64,000 bases of DNA from Syntrophaceae bacterium (lineage in GTDB: Bacteria; Desulfobacterota; Syntrophia; Syntrophales; Smithellaceae): NCBI GenBank assembly GCA_018436925.1, contig JAHDKI010000014.1:124001-188000 (forward strand), read 5' to 3'. The notes beneath the pieces were generated by a model that did no database searches, was not told the origin of the DNA, and saw only the letters and a program-made list of their open reading frames with translations. Below are positions 51,083 to 58,848 of the stretch, in pieces. A program made the translations under genes and the position numbers. Numbering within the stretch: position 1 is the stretch's first letter; each line of letters starts with the position of its first letter.

Positions 51083-51167
51083 CGAAAGCACACCTCTTTG
51101 ATGAATTAAATCGGCGGTAACTTAAGGCGACTTAAATCGTTTGTCAATGAAATATTTGAAAAAAAAG

Positions 51168-51503
51168 CTAGAAGGCGGCTTTTTCCGGCGGTCTGCGTTC
51201 CGGAACGTAAACATGAGGAATTTTATCCTCGTTCCAGTCCTGTGAGACATATAAATTACAAAAACAGCTGCCGTATTCGCGCACGTCGGCCTCCCGGTAG
51301 GTGCAAGGACAAATAATGTCCCGGTCGCCCTCCCGGTCGCCGGATGCCAGACGGCATGGGCAGGCTGTATATCCGTAGCGTTGCTTATTGACCAGCAGAT
51401 CGCTCAGAATGGATAAAACCCATTCTTTATCACGGTTGAAAAAAAATCCCTTGGGTTCTTGGGCTTTTTTCAACAGCTCGTAAAGTTCATTCGGCGTCAT
51501 CAC
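51168..51503 (-). CDS. Ferredoxin-thioredoxin reductase catalytic-chain homologue
   Basis: A 111-residue FTR-beta family protein. The signature CPC (about 48-50), CPC (about 66-68) and CFC (about 80-82) carries the [4Fe-4S] cluster and the redox-active disulfide that together reduce a thioredoxin-like partner by single electrons from ferredoxin. The start is GTG 51503, 10 bases after GGGAGG, or ATG 51500; either overlaps the stop of the glutaredoxin-like gene upstream, so the pair is co-translated. No variable (alpha) chain is present, as in other non-phototrophs. Confidence 0.9.
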   Translation of the reverse strand: MMTPNELYELLKKAQEPKGFFFNRDKEWVLSILSDLLVNKQRYGYTACPCRLASGDREGDRDIICPCTYREADVREYGSCFCNLYVSQDWNEDKIPHVYVPERRPPEKAAF

Positions 51504-51751
51504 AACTTCAGAGCCTCCCGGATGTCATTTTCTTTGAAACCGATGATCACCTTATCGCCGATGATCAGCGTAGGAAAGGAGCGTTGCGGATTATACTGGA
51601 TAACCTCGTTTAAGGCAGCCTCTCTTTGGGAGCCTTCGAGGAGATCCACATCCGTCGAATCATAGGATATGTTGTTGTCGTTGAGAAACTTTTTGGCCGC
51701 TTTGCAGTGACTGCACGTGCTGAGCGTGAAAATCTTAACTTTAAGGGACAT
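51500..51751 (-). CDS. Glutaredoxin-like thiol-redox protein
   Basis: An 83-residue glutaredoxin-fold protein with active site CSHC (residues 13-16), cis-proline region FPTLIIGDKVIIGF (about 56-69) and a C-terminal helix NDIREALKL. ATG 51751 has GAGG 7 bases upstream; the longer frame from 51808 is rejected. It overlaps the FTR gene and is the likely substrate of that reductase, giving a ferredoxin-driven thiol system suited to an anaerobe (inference from pairing). Confidence 0.88.
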   Translation of the reverse strand: MSLKVKIFTLSTCSHCKAAKKFLNDNNISYDSTDVDLLEGSQREAALNEVIQYNPQRSFPTLIIGDKVIIGFKENDIREALKL

Positions 51752-51838
51752 GATCAACCTCGTTTTTTTCTGGCAATATAATGAGTTTGGCGCCAGGATG
51801 TCAAGCACATCCTTAATGCTGAAAAAAACAAAGATTTA

Positions 51839-51867
51839 TTGACAAGGGCTTCCAATTCATATATCAA
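51839..51867 (+). promoter_or_regulatory. Candidate promoter of psd-pssA
   Basis: Perfect -35 TTGACA (51839-51844), 17 bases, TATCAA (51862-51867). The -10 is weak; an alternative TATATC sits two bases closer. A 12-base inverted repeat CCTCA-TT-TGAGG follows at 51873-51884, at about the start point. Confidence 0.5.
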
Positions 51868-51900
51868 CAAAACCTCATTTGAGGAAAGATAAAATACTTT

Positions 51901-52542
51901 ATGAAACATAACAGTATTATCGTATTCGAGGGCCTCCCTTTTATTCTTCTTTCCCTGTTGCTGACACTTTGTGCCGCTTTCTTCGGATTCTATATTCTTG
52001 CCTCTTGTCTCGCTCTATTGACCCTGTTCATCCTCTCTTTTTTCCGAAACCCTGAACGTCGTTTCACAGAAGAGTCGGGGATGATCGTTTCACCGGCCGA
52101 CGGTAGAGTCATCAAAATCGAAGAGGTGGGTCTGGATCAGAGCATCCGCGGAAAGTATAAGAAAATCAGCATATTCATGAATGTCTTCAACGTGCACGTG
52201 AATCGCGCTCCCTGCGAAGGGACGATTGAGGCGATTCAGTACCATCCCGGTAAATTTTTATCAGCCAATCTGGACAAGGCCTCGGCGGAAAATGAAAGAA
52301 ATGAAATCCTCATCCGGACGCCGGAGGGTCACAATGTTTGGGTGGTCCAGATCGCAGGGCTCATTGCGAGAAGAATCGTGTGCTGGATCACTCTCCGCGA
52401 GGGCGTGGCCAAAGGACAGAGAATCGGGCTGATCCGGTTCGGTTCGCGCGTTGAAGTGTTTGCTCCTCCGGAATCGGAAATCACCGTCCGCGTCGGAGAT
52501 AAAGTACGCGCCGGGGAAACAAAACTGGGTTATCTGAAATGA
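51901..52542 (+). CDS. psd: Phosphatidylserine decarboxylase, short form
   Basis: A 213-residue Psd of the short, single-domain type. Two hydrophobic segments near the N-terminus (about 10-50) anchor it; the self-cleavage site that forms the pyruvoyl group is FGSR (G-S, about residue 182), within LIRFGSRVEVFAP. Conserved SPADGRVIKIEE (about 65) and FMNVFNVHVNRAPCEG (about 92-107) are typical. It makes phosphatidylethanolamine from phosphatidylserine. It overlaps pssA by ATGA, coupling the two steps. Confidence 0.95.
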   Translation: MKHNSIIVFEGLPFILLSLLLTLCAAFFGFYILASCLALLTLFILSFFRNPERRFTEESGMIVSPADGRVIKIEEVGLDQSIRGKYKKISIFMNVFNVHVNRAPCEGTIEAIQYHPGKFLSANLDKASAENERNEILIRTPEGHNVWVVQIAGLIARRIVCWITLREGVAKGQRIGLIRFGSRVEVFAPPESEITVRVGDKVRAGETKLGYLK

Positions 52543-53309
52543 ACAAAGGCAACCGGATAAGAAGAATCAGGATAAAAAAGGGAATTTATATCCTGCCGAA
52601 CCTTTTTACCACGGCCAGCCTTTTTATGGGATTTTATTCCATTATTGCCTCCATTCAGGAAAAGTTTTACCTGGCGGCGATTGCCATCCTGGTATCGATG
52701 GTTTTTGACGGGCTCGACGGACGCATTGCGCGCATGACGAACACCACCAGCAAATTCGGCGCCGAATACGACTCTTTGTCGGATCTGATTGCTTTCGGTC
52801 TGGCGCCGGCCCTTTTGGCCTATATCTGGGCGATGTCTTCTTACGGTAAACTGGGCTGGATGGCAGGATTTCTTTTCGTGGCCTGTGGAGCTTTAAGGCT
52901 GGCCCGTTACAACATTCAGATCGGGTTGATCGACAGCCGTTTCTTCAACGGCCTGCCCATCCCGGCAGCGGCGGCCGTTGTCGCGACGATGGTGATTTTT
53001 TTCGACCATATCGGCGTTGAAGGAACCTTCCATCATCCGGGCATTCTCATTTTAGTGGCGCTTTTGTCTTTGCTGATGGTCAGCAATGTCAAGTATTACA
53101 GCGGCAAAGACATGAAACTTTTCGCCCGTACGCCGTTTGTAACTTTTCTGGTGGTGATCGGCGTCTTGCTGGTCATCATCTATGCGCCGGAAGTCATGGT
53201 TTTCATTATTATGCTCGGATATGCGATATCAGGCCCTGTTTGGTGGGTCTTTAAACTTATTCGCTGGTTTGCGGGAAGAAAATCGGATACGGACTCGGAC
53301 AGTAAATAG
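52539..53309 (+). CDS. pssA: CDP-diacylglycerol-serine O-phosphatidyltransferase
   Basis: A 256-residue CDP-alcohol phosphatidyltransferase with six to eight transmembrane helices. The catalytic motif DGLDGRIARMTNTTSKFGAEYDSLSD (about 57-82) matches DGxxAR-x8-Gx3Dx3D, with the extra residues of the PssA branch. It condenses CDP-diacylglycerol with serine; Psd then decarboxylates the product. A cationic N-terminus (NRIRRIRIKKG) precedes the first helix. Start overlaps psd (ATGA). Confidence 0.95.
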   Translation: MNKGNRIRRIRIKKGIYILPNLFTTASLFMGFYSIIASIQEKFYLAAIAILVSMVFDGLDGRIARMTNTTSKFGAEYDSLSDLIAFGLAPALLAYIWAMSSYGKLGWMAGFLFVACGALRLARYNIQIGLIDSRFFNGLPIPAAAAVVATMVIFFDHIGVEGTFHHPGILILVALLSLLMVSNVKYYSGKDMKLFARTPFVTFLVVIGVLLVIIYAPEVMVFIIMLGYAISGPVWWVFKLIRWFAGRKSDTDSDSK

Positions 53310-53362
53310 GAAAAAGGAAGTAACGGAGGACAGAGGATTCTTAGTCCGACGACCATGAGACT

Positions 53363-53917
53363 ATGCGTATAACGGCGGGAGAAGCAAAAGGAAGGTCGCT
53401 TCGTTTTCCAGCCCGAACCGGGCAAAGACCAACAACTGACTTCTTAAGGCAGGCTTTGTTCAATCTCCTGGGTGAAATTGAGGACACCACTTTTTTGGAT
53501 GTTTATGCCGGATCGGGAAGTGTGGGTTTGGAAGCCGCCAGCAGAAAAGCAAAGAAAGTGGTGTTTATCGAGAAAAATAAAGATTGTGTTGCGGCAATCC
53601 GTGAAAACCTTTCAAAACTGGGCTATGAAGCAAGGTCATTAGTCCTGTCTTCAGACGTCCGCCAAGGATGGCTGTTCTTGTTTGAAAAGCAATACGCGTT
53701 CGACTATATTTTTGCGGATCCTCCCTACGATCGGGCATGGATCGCAAAAACTATGGGACTGTTATTTGACTTCCCTGTCTTGAAGAAAGACGGAATGTTG
53801 ATTTTACAGCATTCCGTGAGAGAAAATACAAACTCGATGCAGGCAGGCTGGCTGATCGTGGATCAGAGGCGCTACGGGGATACATTCTTGACATTCATAA
53901 GGAAGGTTGATTCATGA
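53363..53917 (+). CDS. rsmD: 16S rRNA (guanine966-N2)-methyltransferase RsmD
   Basis: A 184-residue methyltransferase beginning MRITAGEAKGRSL, typical RsmD. SAM-binding motif I is FLDVYAGSGSVGLEA (about 48-62) and the catalytic motif IV is FADPPYDRAW (about 117-126), the DPPY type used for exocyclic amino groups. It methylates G966 of 16S rRNA during 30S assembly. It overlaps coaD by ATGA; the rsmD-coaD pair is conserved in bacteria. Confidence 0.95.
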   Translation: MRITAGEAKGRSLRFPARTGQRPTTDFLRQALFNLLGEIEDTTFLDVYAGSGSVGLEAASRKAKKVVFIEKNKDCVAAIRENLSKLGYEARSLVLSSDVRQGWLFLFEKQYAFDYIFADPPYDRAWIAKTMGLLFDFPVLKKDGMLILQHSVRENTNSMQAGWLIVDQRRYGDTFLTFIRKVDS

Positions 53918-54426
53918 CACGAGAAAAAGTCGGCGGGAAAATTGCTGTCTATCCCGGATCGTTTGATCCGATTACCAACGGCCATGTGGATATCATTAAA
54001 CGAGGCATTCGCATCTTTGATGAAATTATTGTGTTAGTTGCGTTTAATCCCAACAAGTCCTCCATGTTTACCGTCGATGAGCGCTGTCAGTTCATTCGGG
54101 ACATCTTTAGCGGCGTGGAAGGCATCAAGGTGGACAGCCACGACGGCCTCCTGATTGATTATCTGATCGATTCCGGAGCCACGACCATCCTGCGCGGCAT
54201 GCGCGCATTATCCGATTTTGAATATGAATTCCAGATGGCGCTGATGAACCGGCGGCAGACGAAGGATATTGAAACCGTCTTTTTGATGAGTGGATTTCAA
54301 TGGTTTTACACGAGTTCAAAACTGATCAAGGAAGTGGCCGGACTCGGTGGTTCGGTTGAAGGGTTGGTGCCCGACAACGTTCACCAGAAACTGCTTGAAA
54401 AATATAGTTCAAAAGGTGCGAGGTAA
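53914..54426 (+). CDS. coaD: Phosphopantetheine adenylyltransferase
   Basis: A 170-residue CoaD, the fourth CoA synthesis step (phosphopantetheine + ATP to dephospho-CoA). The nucleotidyltransferase motif YPGSFDPITNGHVDII (about 12-27, with the T/HxGH variant NGH), LLIDYLIDSGATTILRGMRALSDFEYE (about 75-101) and SSKLIKEVA are typical. It begins within the rsmD stop (ATGA). The first seven residues are an extension before the usual start. Confidence 0.96.
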   Translation: MTREKVGGKIAVYPGSFDPITNGHVDIIKRGIRIFDEIIVLVAFNPNKSSMFTVDERCQFIRDIFSGVEGIKVDSHDGLLIDYLIDSGATTILRGMRALSDFEYEFQMALMNRRQTKDIETVFLMSGFQWFYTSSKLIKEVAGLGGSVEGLVPDNVHQKLLEKYSSKGAR

Positions 54427-54435
54427 AAGAGGCTC

Positions 54436-55839
54436 ATGGGCGGTCTTTTCGGAATCGTTGGTGGCGGAAATTGTGTGCAGACGCTTTTTTACGGAACGGA
54501 CTATCATTCTCATCTCGGCACGGAACACGGCGGTATGGCCGTTTATGGCGAGAAAGGTTTTTATAATACGATTCACGGCATCTCTCAGGCGCAATTCAAA
54601 TCTCGCTTCGTCGAGGACTACAAGAAGATGGACGGTTGTTACGGCATCGGATCGATCAGTGATGATTCGCCTCAGCCGCTCATTTTCCGATCGAAGTTCG
54701 GTCTGTATGCGGTGGTCGCCACGGGACTGATCACCAACAAAAATGAGCTGATTGCCGAGCTGCTCAACGAAGGAGCTTCCTTCACCGAAGTGGCGGGCGG
54801 AGGAGTCAACAACTCGGAAATTGTCGCCTCGCTGATCAATCGGGGAGATAATATTGTCGAAGGCATCGCCTCGATGCGCGGCATCATCGAAGGGTCCATC
54901 TGTGTGCTGGTTCTGACGCCGGAAGGCATTTACGCGGCTCGCGATAAGTTCGGGAGATTTCCGCTGGCATTGGGTCAAAGCCGGGATCCGCGGAAAAAAT
55001 CTTTTGTCGTCGCAACTGAAGCCAGTTCGTTTGAGAACCTGGGATATCAACTGGACAGGTTTTTGGGCCCCGGTGAAATCGTCTTGCTGTCATCCGACGG
55101 AATCCGGCAAATGAAACCTGAAGGAGCGGAAAAAAAGATTTGCTCTTTTTTGTGGATCTACACCGGCTATCCCTCCTCTGTTTACGACGGCATCAGCGTG
55201 GAGCGGACCCGCGAACGTTGCGGCGGGCTTTTAGCCAAGCGAGACAACATTCAGGCGGATTTTGTCGCCGGCGTTCCGGATTCCGGTGTCGGCCACGCCA
55301 TAGGATACGCCATGGCATCAGGCATTCCATACCGGCGTCCATTGGTCAAATACACGCCCGGTTACGGCCGCAGTTATACGCCGCCCACCCAGGATATACG
55401 CGATCTGGTGGCCACAATGAAGCTTTCCGCCGTTCATGATGTCATTTACGGCAACAGGATGATTATTTGCGACGATTCCATTGTTCGGGGCACACAGCTT
55501 AAGAACTACACCATTAAAAAACTCTGGGACAATGGCGCAAAGGAAATCCATATTCGGCCGGCCTGTCCTCCGCTTATGTTTCCCTGCATCTACGCCTCGT
55601 CGACGCGTTCTGTATCGGAACTGGCCTGCCGTAAGGCCATCCTGGCTTTGGAAGGAAAAGATCTCATCGATCCCGGACCCTACCTGGATCCGGATTCGAA
55701 AGACCATGCGCGAATGATTGAATGGATCAGGAAGGATCTGAATGTCACTTCGTTGAAATTCATGCGTATCGAGGACATGATCGACGCGATCACACTGCCG
55801 GCTGATCAATTATGTCTGTATTGCTGGCAGGGAAGGTAA
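54436..55839 (+). CDS. PurF-like amidophosphoribosyltransferase homologue lacking the glutaminase cysteine
   Basis: A 467-residue protein with the PurF layout: Ntn-type N-terminal half and phosphoribosyltransferase C-terminal half. The PRPP loop ICDDSIVRGTQL (about 352-363) is intact. But PurF needs Cys as residue 2 (MCG...); here it is MGGLFGIVGG, and the glutamine-binding HRGQE region reads HLGTEHGGMAVYG (about 31-43). So glutamine hydrolysis is not expected; it may use free ammonia, or do another phosphoribosyl reaction. I recall similar MGG-type paralogues in other anaerobes. It follows coaD by 9 bases and ends at a strong terminator. No other purine genes are nearby. Confidence 0.85.
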   Translation: MGGLFGIVGGGNCVQTLFYGTDYHSHLGTEHGGMAVYGEKGFYNTIHGISQAQFKSRFVEDYKKMDGCYGIGSISDDSPQPLIFRSKFGLYAVVATGLITNKNELIAELLNEGASFTEVAGGGVNNSEIVASLINRGDNIVEGIASMRGIIEGSICVLVLTPEGIYAARDKFGRFPLALGQSRDPRKKSFVVATEASSFENLGYQLDRFLGPGEIVLLSSDGIRQMKPEGAEKKICSFLWIYTGYPSSVYDGISVERTRERCGGLLAKRDNIQADFVAGVPDSGVGHAIGYAMASGIPYRRPLVKYTPGYGRSYTPPTQDIRDLVATMKLSAVHDVIYGNRMIICDDSIVRGTQLKNYTIKKLWDNGAKEIHIRPACPPLMFPCIYASSTRSVSELACRKAILALEGKDLIDPGPYLDPDSKDHARMIEWIRKDLNVTSLKFMRIEDMIDAITLPADQLCLYCWQGR

Positions 55840-55881
55840 GCCCACCTGATTTCGCGATGACAGAATTGCTCCGACGGCCAG

Positions 55882-55917
55882 GCGGACGATCTTGCTGATT
55901 ATCGTCCGCTTTTTTTA
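55882..55917 (+). terminator. Terminator after the PurF-like gene
   Basis: GCGGACGAT (55882-55890) and ATCGTCCGC (55901-55909) form a perfect 9-bp stem, followed by eight Ts. A textbook intrinsic terminator that isolates the rsmD-coaD-PurF-like unit from ispG. Confidence 0.9.
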
Positions 55918-55955
55918 TGGAAACGCGGAGCCTTCTCCCGCAAGTAAATTTGTCA

Positions 55956-55985
55956 TTGCCCGCCGTCGGTCGGGCGTGCTATAAA
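55956..55985 (+). promoter_or_regulatory. Extended -10 promoter of ispG
   Basis: TGC-TATAAA (55977-55985) is an extended -10, with TTGCCC (55956-55961) 18 bases upstream. Start near 55992, about 22 bases before the ispG ATG. It follows the terminator closely, which supports it. Confidence 0.55.
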
Positions 55986-56013
55986 AATTAAAAAGCTCGA
56001 AAGGCACAAAACC

Positions 56014-57096
56014 ATGGAATTTCAACCGAAAAGAAGAAAAACCAGGATGATTAGCCTAAGGGGGGTTCCGATCGGCTCCGAGGCGCCGATTGTCGTCCAA
56101 TCCATGACCAATACCGACACACGGGACATTGACGCGACCTGCGCGCAGATCCAGGCCCTGGTTGACGGAGGGTGTGAAATCGTTCGGGTGGCCGTCATCG
56201 ATGCTGAATGTGTCGACGCGCTCAAGACAATTCGAAAGAAAATAGCTATCCCGCTGATTGCGGATATCCACTTTCACTATCAACTGGCGATTGATGCCAT
56301 GCGCCAGGGAGTCGACGGCATCCGGATCAATCCGGGAAATCTGGCCAAGGGCAAAATCGAGGAAATTGTGAAAGCAGCTAAGTCTACTCAGGCGGTCATT
56401 CGCATCGGTGTCAACGCCGGTTCGCTCCAGAAAGATCTCGTCCTGGAATACGGAGGCGTCACGGCGGAAGCGCTTTGCGAAAGCGCCATGCGCAATATTC
56501 GGATCTTTGAAGAGATGGACTTTGACCGCATTAAGCTGTCTTTGAAGTCGTCTGACGTGCCGATGATGATAGACGCTTATCGGTTGATTGCCGGCCGAAC
56601 GGATTATCCTCTGCATCTGGGCGTGACGGAGGCGGGCAGCTTGCTTCAGGCGGCCGTCAAATCCGCGGTGGGGATCGGTACACTGTTATATGAAGGAATC
56701 GGGGACACGATTCGCGTGTCGGTGACCGGAGACCCCTGTCATGAACTTCCAATCGCCTTCGGCATCTTAAGATCGCTTAAAATTCGAAAGGTCGGCCCGG
56801 AAATCATTTCCTGCCCGACCTGCGGACGTTGTCAGATTAACCTTCCCGAACTTGTGGAAAGAGTCGAAAAAGCTCTGGAAGGCCGGAAAAGCTATATTAA
56901 GGTTGCGCTGATGGGATGCGTCGTGAACGGCCCCGGAGAGGCGGCGGAAGCGGATATCGGAATCGCCGGCGGTCATGGTTTCGGCATGATGTTCAAAAAA
57001 GGCGTCGCCTATAAGAAAGTGGAAGAAAAAGATTTTGTCCCGGTTTTGCTCGAAGAGATTGCAAGCCTGGACGATGAACGAAGCAAGGAGGCGTAA
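56014..57096 (+). CDS. ispG: 4-hydroxy-3-methylbut-2-en-1-yl diphosphate synthase
   Basis: A 360-residue IspG (GcpE), the [4Fe-4S] enzyme of the MEP isoprenoid pathway. The TIM-barrel N-terminal part has [18 protein letters not shown] (about 27-44) and [12 protein letters not shown] (about 87). Cluster ligands are in SCPTCGRC (about 268-275) and [17 protein letters not shown] (about 299-315). The short two-domain bacterial form is seen. proS begins within its stop codon (TAATG), giving coupled translation. Confidence 0.97.
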   Translation: MEFQPKRRKTRMISLRGVPIGSEAPIVVQSMTNTDTRDIDATCAQIQALVDGGCEIVRVAVIDAECVDALKTIRKKIAIPLIADIHFHYQLAIDAMRQGVDGIRINPGNLAKGKIEEIVKAAKSTQAVIRIGVNAGSLQKDLVLEYGGVTAEALCESAMRNIRIFEEMDFDRIKLSLKSSDVPMMIDAYRLIAGRTDYPLHLGVTEAGSLLQAAVKSAVGIGTLLYEGIGDTIRVSVTGDPCHELPIAFGILRSLKIRKVGPEIISCPTCGRCQINLPELVERVEKALEGRKSYIKVALMGCVVNGPGEAAEADIGIAGGHGFGMMFKKGVAYKKVEEKDFVPVLLEEIASLDDERSKEA

Positions 57097-58805
57097 TGCG
57101 TTATTCAGAAATGCACCTTCCAACCGGTCGGGAGATTCCGTCGGATGCGGAGGTGGTCAGCAATCAACTCATGATCCGCGCGGGAATGATCCGGAAATTG
57201 ACCAGCGGCATTTATTCCTACCTGCCTATAGGTTGGCGCGTAATGCGAAAAGTAGAACAGATTATTCGCGAAGAAATGGACCGGGCCGGCGCCCAGGAAG
57301 TTCATCTGCCGATGGTTCAGCCGGCGGAGCTGTGGCAGGAATCCGGGCGATGGACTTACTATGGAAAGGAACTGCTCCGATTCCGCGACCGCAATGACCG
57401 GGACTACTGTCTGGGGCCGACTCATGAAGAGGTGATCACCGATCTGGTTCGCCACGATGTCAAAACCTACCGGCAACTGCCGAAGAATCTCTATCAGATC
57501 CAGACCAAGTTCAGGGATGAAGTGCGGCCCCGGTTCGGCGTCATGCGTTGCCGCGAGTTCGCCATGAAAGATGCCTACAGTTTTGATGCGGATGAAGCAG
57601 GTGCTGAAAAAAGCTACGAGAAAATGTTTGCAGCATATCAACGGATCTTCAGCCGCTGCGGACTGAAATTCCGGGCCGTCGAGGCCGATTCCGGCAGTAT
57701 CGGCGGAAGCTTTTCTCACGAATTCATGGTGCTGGCCGATTCGGGTGAAGATGCGATCGCGTTTTGTGAAAAATGCCAATATGCGGCCAATCTGGAAAAG
57801 GCGGAGTGCGCCGAACCCGAAAAAGAAGTCGTTGATGAAAACGTCATGCAGGCGATGGAAACTGTGGCCACGCCGAACGTGCGAACGATTGAAGAAGTGA
57901 GCGATTTTCTCTCGGTCAATGCCGCCCGGATTGTTAAAACCCTGATTTACAACGCAGATGGCAATCCCTGCGCCGTCCTGATTCGGGGGGATCGCGACGT
58001 CAACGACATCAAGGTCAAGAATTATCTGGGGGCGTCCGAACTGGAGCTGGCCGATGATGAGATGATCGAAAAGGCGACCGGCGCCCCCAGAGGGTTTGCC
58101 GGTGCGGTCGGCATTCGATGCCGAATCATCGCCGACTATTCGGTGATGAATTTGGTCAATTTCGTAACCGGCGCCAATCGTCAGGATTATCATCTGAAAA
58201 ATGTGAATTTCGGCCGCGACTTCAAAGTGGAGGCTTTCACGGACTTGTGTCTGGTCGAACCGCAAGACCGCTGTCCGCGTTGCGACGGGACAATCCAATT
58301 TGCTCGAGGCATTGAAGTCGGCCACGTTTTTAAACTGGGCACAAAATACAGCAAAGCGATGAAAGCCGTTTTCCTCGATAAAGACGGAAAAGAAAAAACC
58401 ATGATCATGGGGTGCTACGGCATCGGCGTCGGCCGAACGGTCGCGGCCTGTATTGAACAGAATTTCGACAAAGACGGCATTATCTGGCCCGTGCCGCTTG
58501 CTCCTTTCACCGTCATTGTAACGCCGGTCAACGTCAATGAGCCCGACGTCATGGAGGCTGCTGAAAAAATTTATGCCGATTTGATTTCCCAGGCAGTGGA
58601 GACTCTTCTGGACGACCGGGATGAGCGGGCCGGTGTGAAATTTAAGGATGCGGACCTCATCGGCATTCCCCTTCGCATCACGGTCGGGTCAAAAAATCTG
58701 AAACAGGGGAATGTCGAACTGAAGATCCGGCGAACCGCAGAGAGTCGACTTTGTCCGATTGAAACGATTGTCGAAGATGCAAAGACAATTCTGATGGCTC
58801 TGTGA
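57096..58805 (+). CDS. proS: Prolyl-tRNA synthetase
   Basis: A 569-residue bacterial-type (ProS1) class II synthetase. Motif 1 (about 48-75), motif 2 with [25 protein letters not shown] (about 140-164) and motif 3 [17 protein letters not shown] (about 440-456) are clear. The editing INS domain that clears Ala-tRNA-Pro is inserted between motifs 2 and 3 (about 225-400, including [16 protein letters not shown]). A C-terminal anticodon-binding domain ends it. A tRNA-Pro gene lies 4 kb downstream in the same direction. Confidence 0.97.
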   Translation: MRYSEMHLPTGREIPSDAEVVSNQLMIRAGMIRKLTSGIYSYLPIGWRVMRKVEQIIREEMDRAGAQEVHLPMVQPAELWQESGRWTYYGKELLRFRDRNDRDYCLGPTHEEVITDLVRHDVKTYRQLPKNLYQIQTKFRDEVRPRFGVMRCREFAMKDAYSFDADEAGAEKSYEKMFAAYQRIFSRCGLKFRAVEADSGSIGGSFSHEFMVLADSGEDAIAFCEKCQYAANLEKAECAEPEKEVVDENVMQAMETVATPNVRTIEEVSDFLSVNAARIVKTLIYNADGNPCAVLIRGDRDVNDIKVKNYLGASELELADDEMIEKATGAPRGFAGAVGIRCRIIADYSVMNLVNFVTGANRQDYHLKNVNFGRDFKVEAFTDLCLVEPQDRCPRCDGTIQFARGIEVGHVFKLGTKYSKAMKAVFLDKDGKEKTMIMGCYGIGVGRTVAACIEQNFDKDGIIWPVPLAPFTVIVTPVNVNEPDVMEAAEKIYADLISQAVETLLDDRDERAGVKFKDADLIGIPLRITVGSKNLKQGNVELKIRRTAESRLCPIETIVEDAKTILMAL

Positions 58806-58848
58806 AAGCCCCGGCAGGCATTGGGCCGTTTACGGATGGAAACCGCGC

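Noticed and set aside
57105..58325. 406-codon minus-strand frame opposite proS, and a similar 352-codon one opposite rel (59287-60345)
   Set aside because: Both are shadows of strongly conserved genes with no own motifs or ribosome-binding sites.
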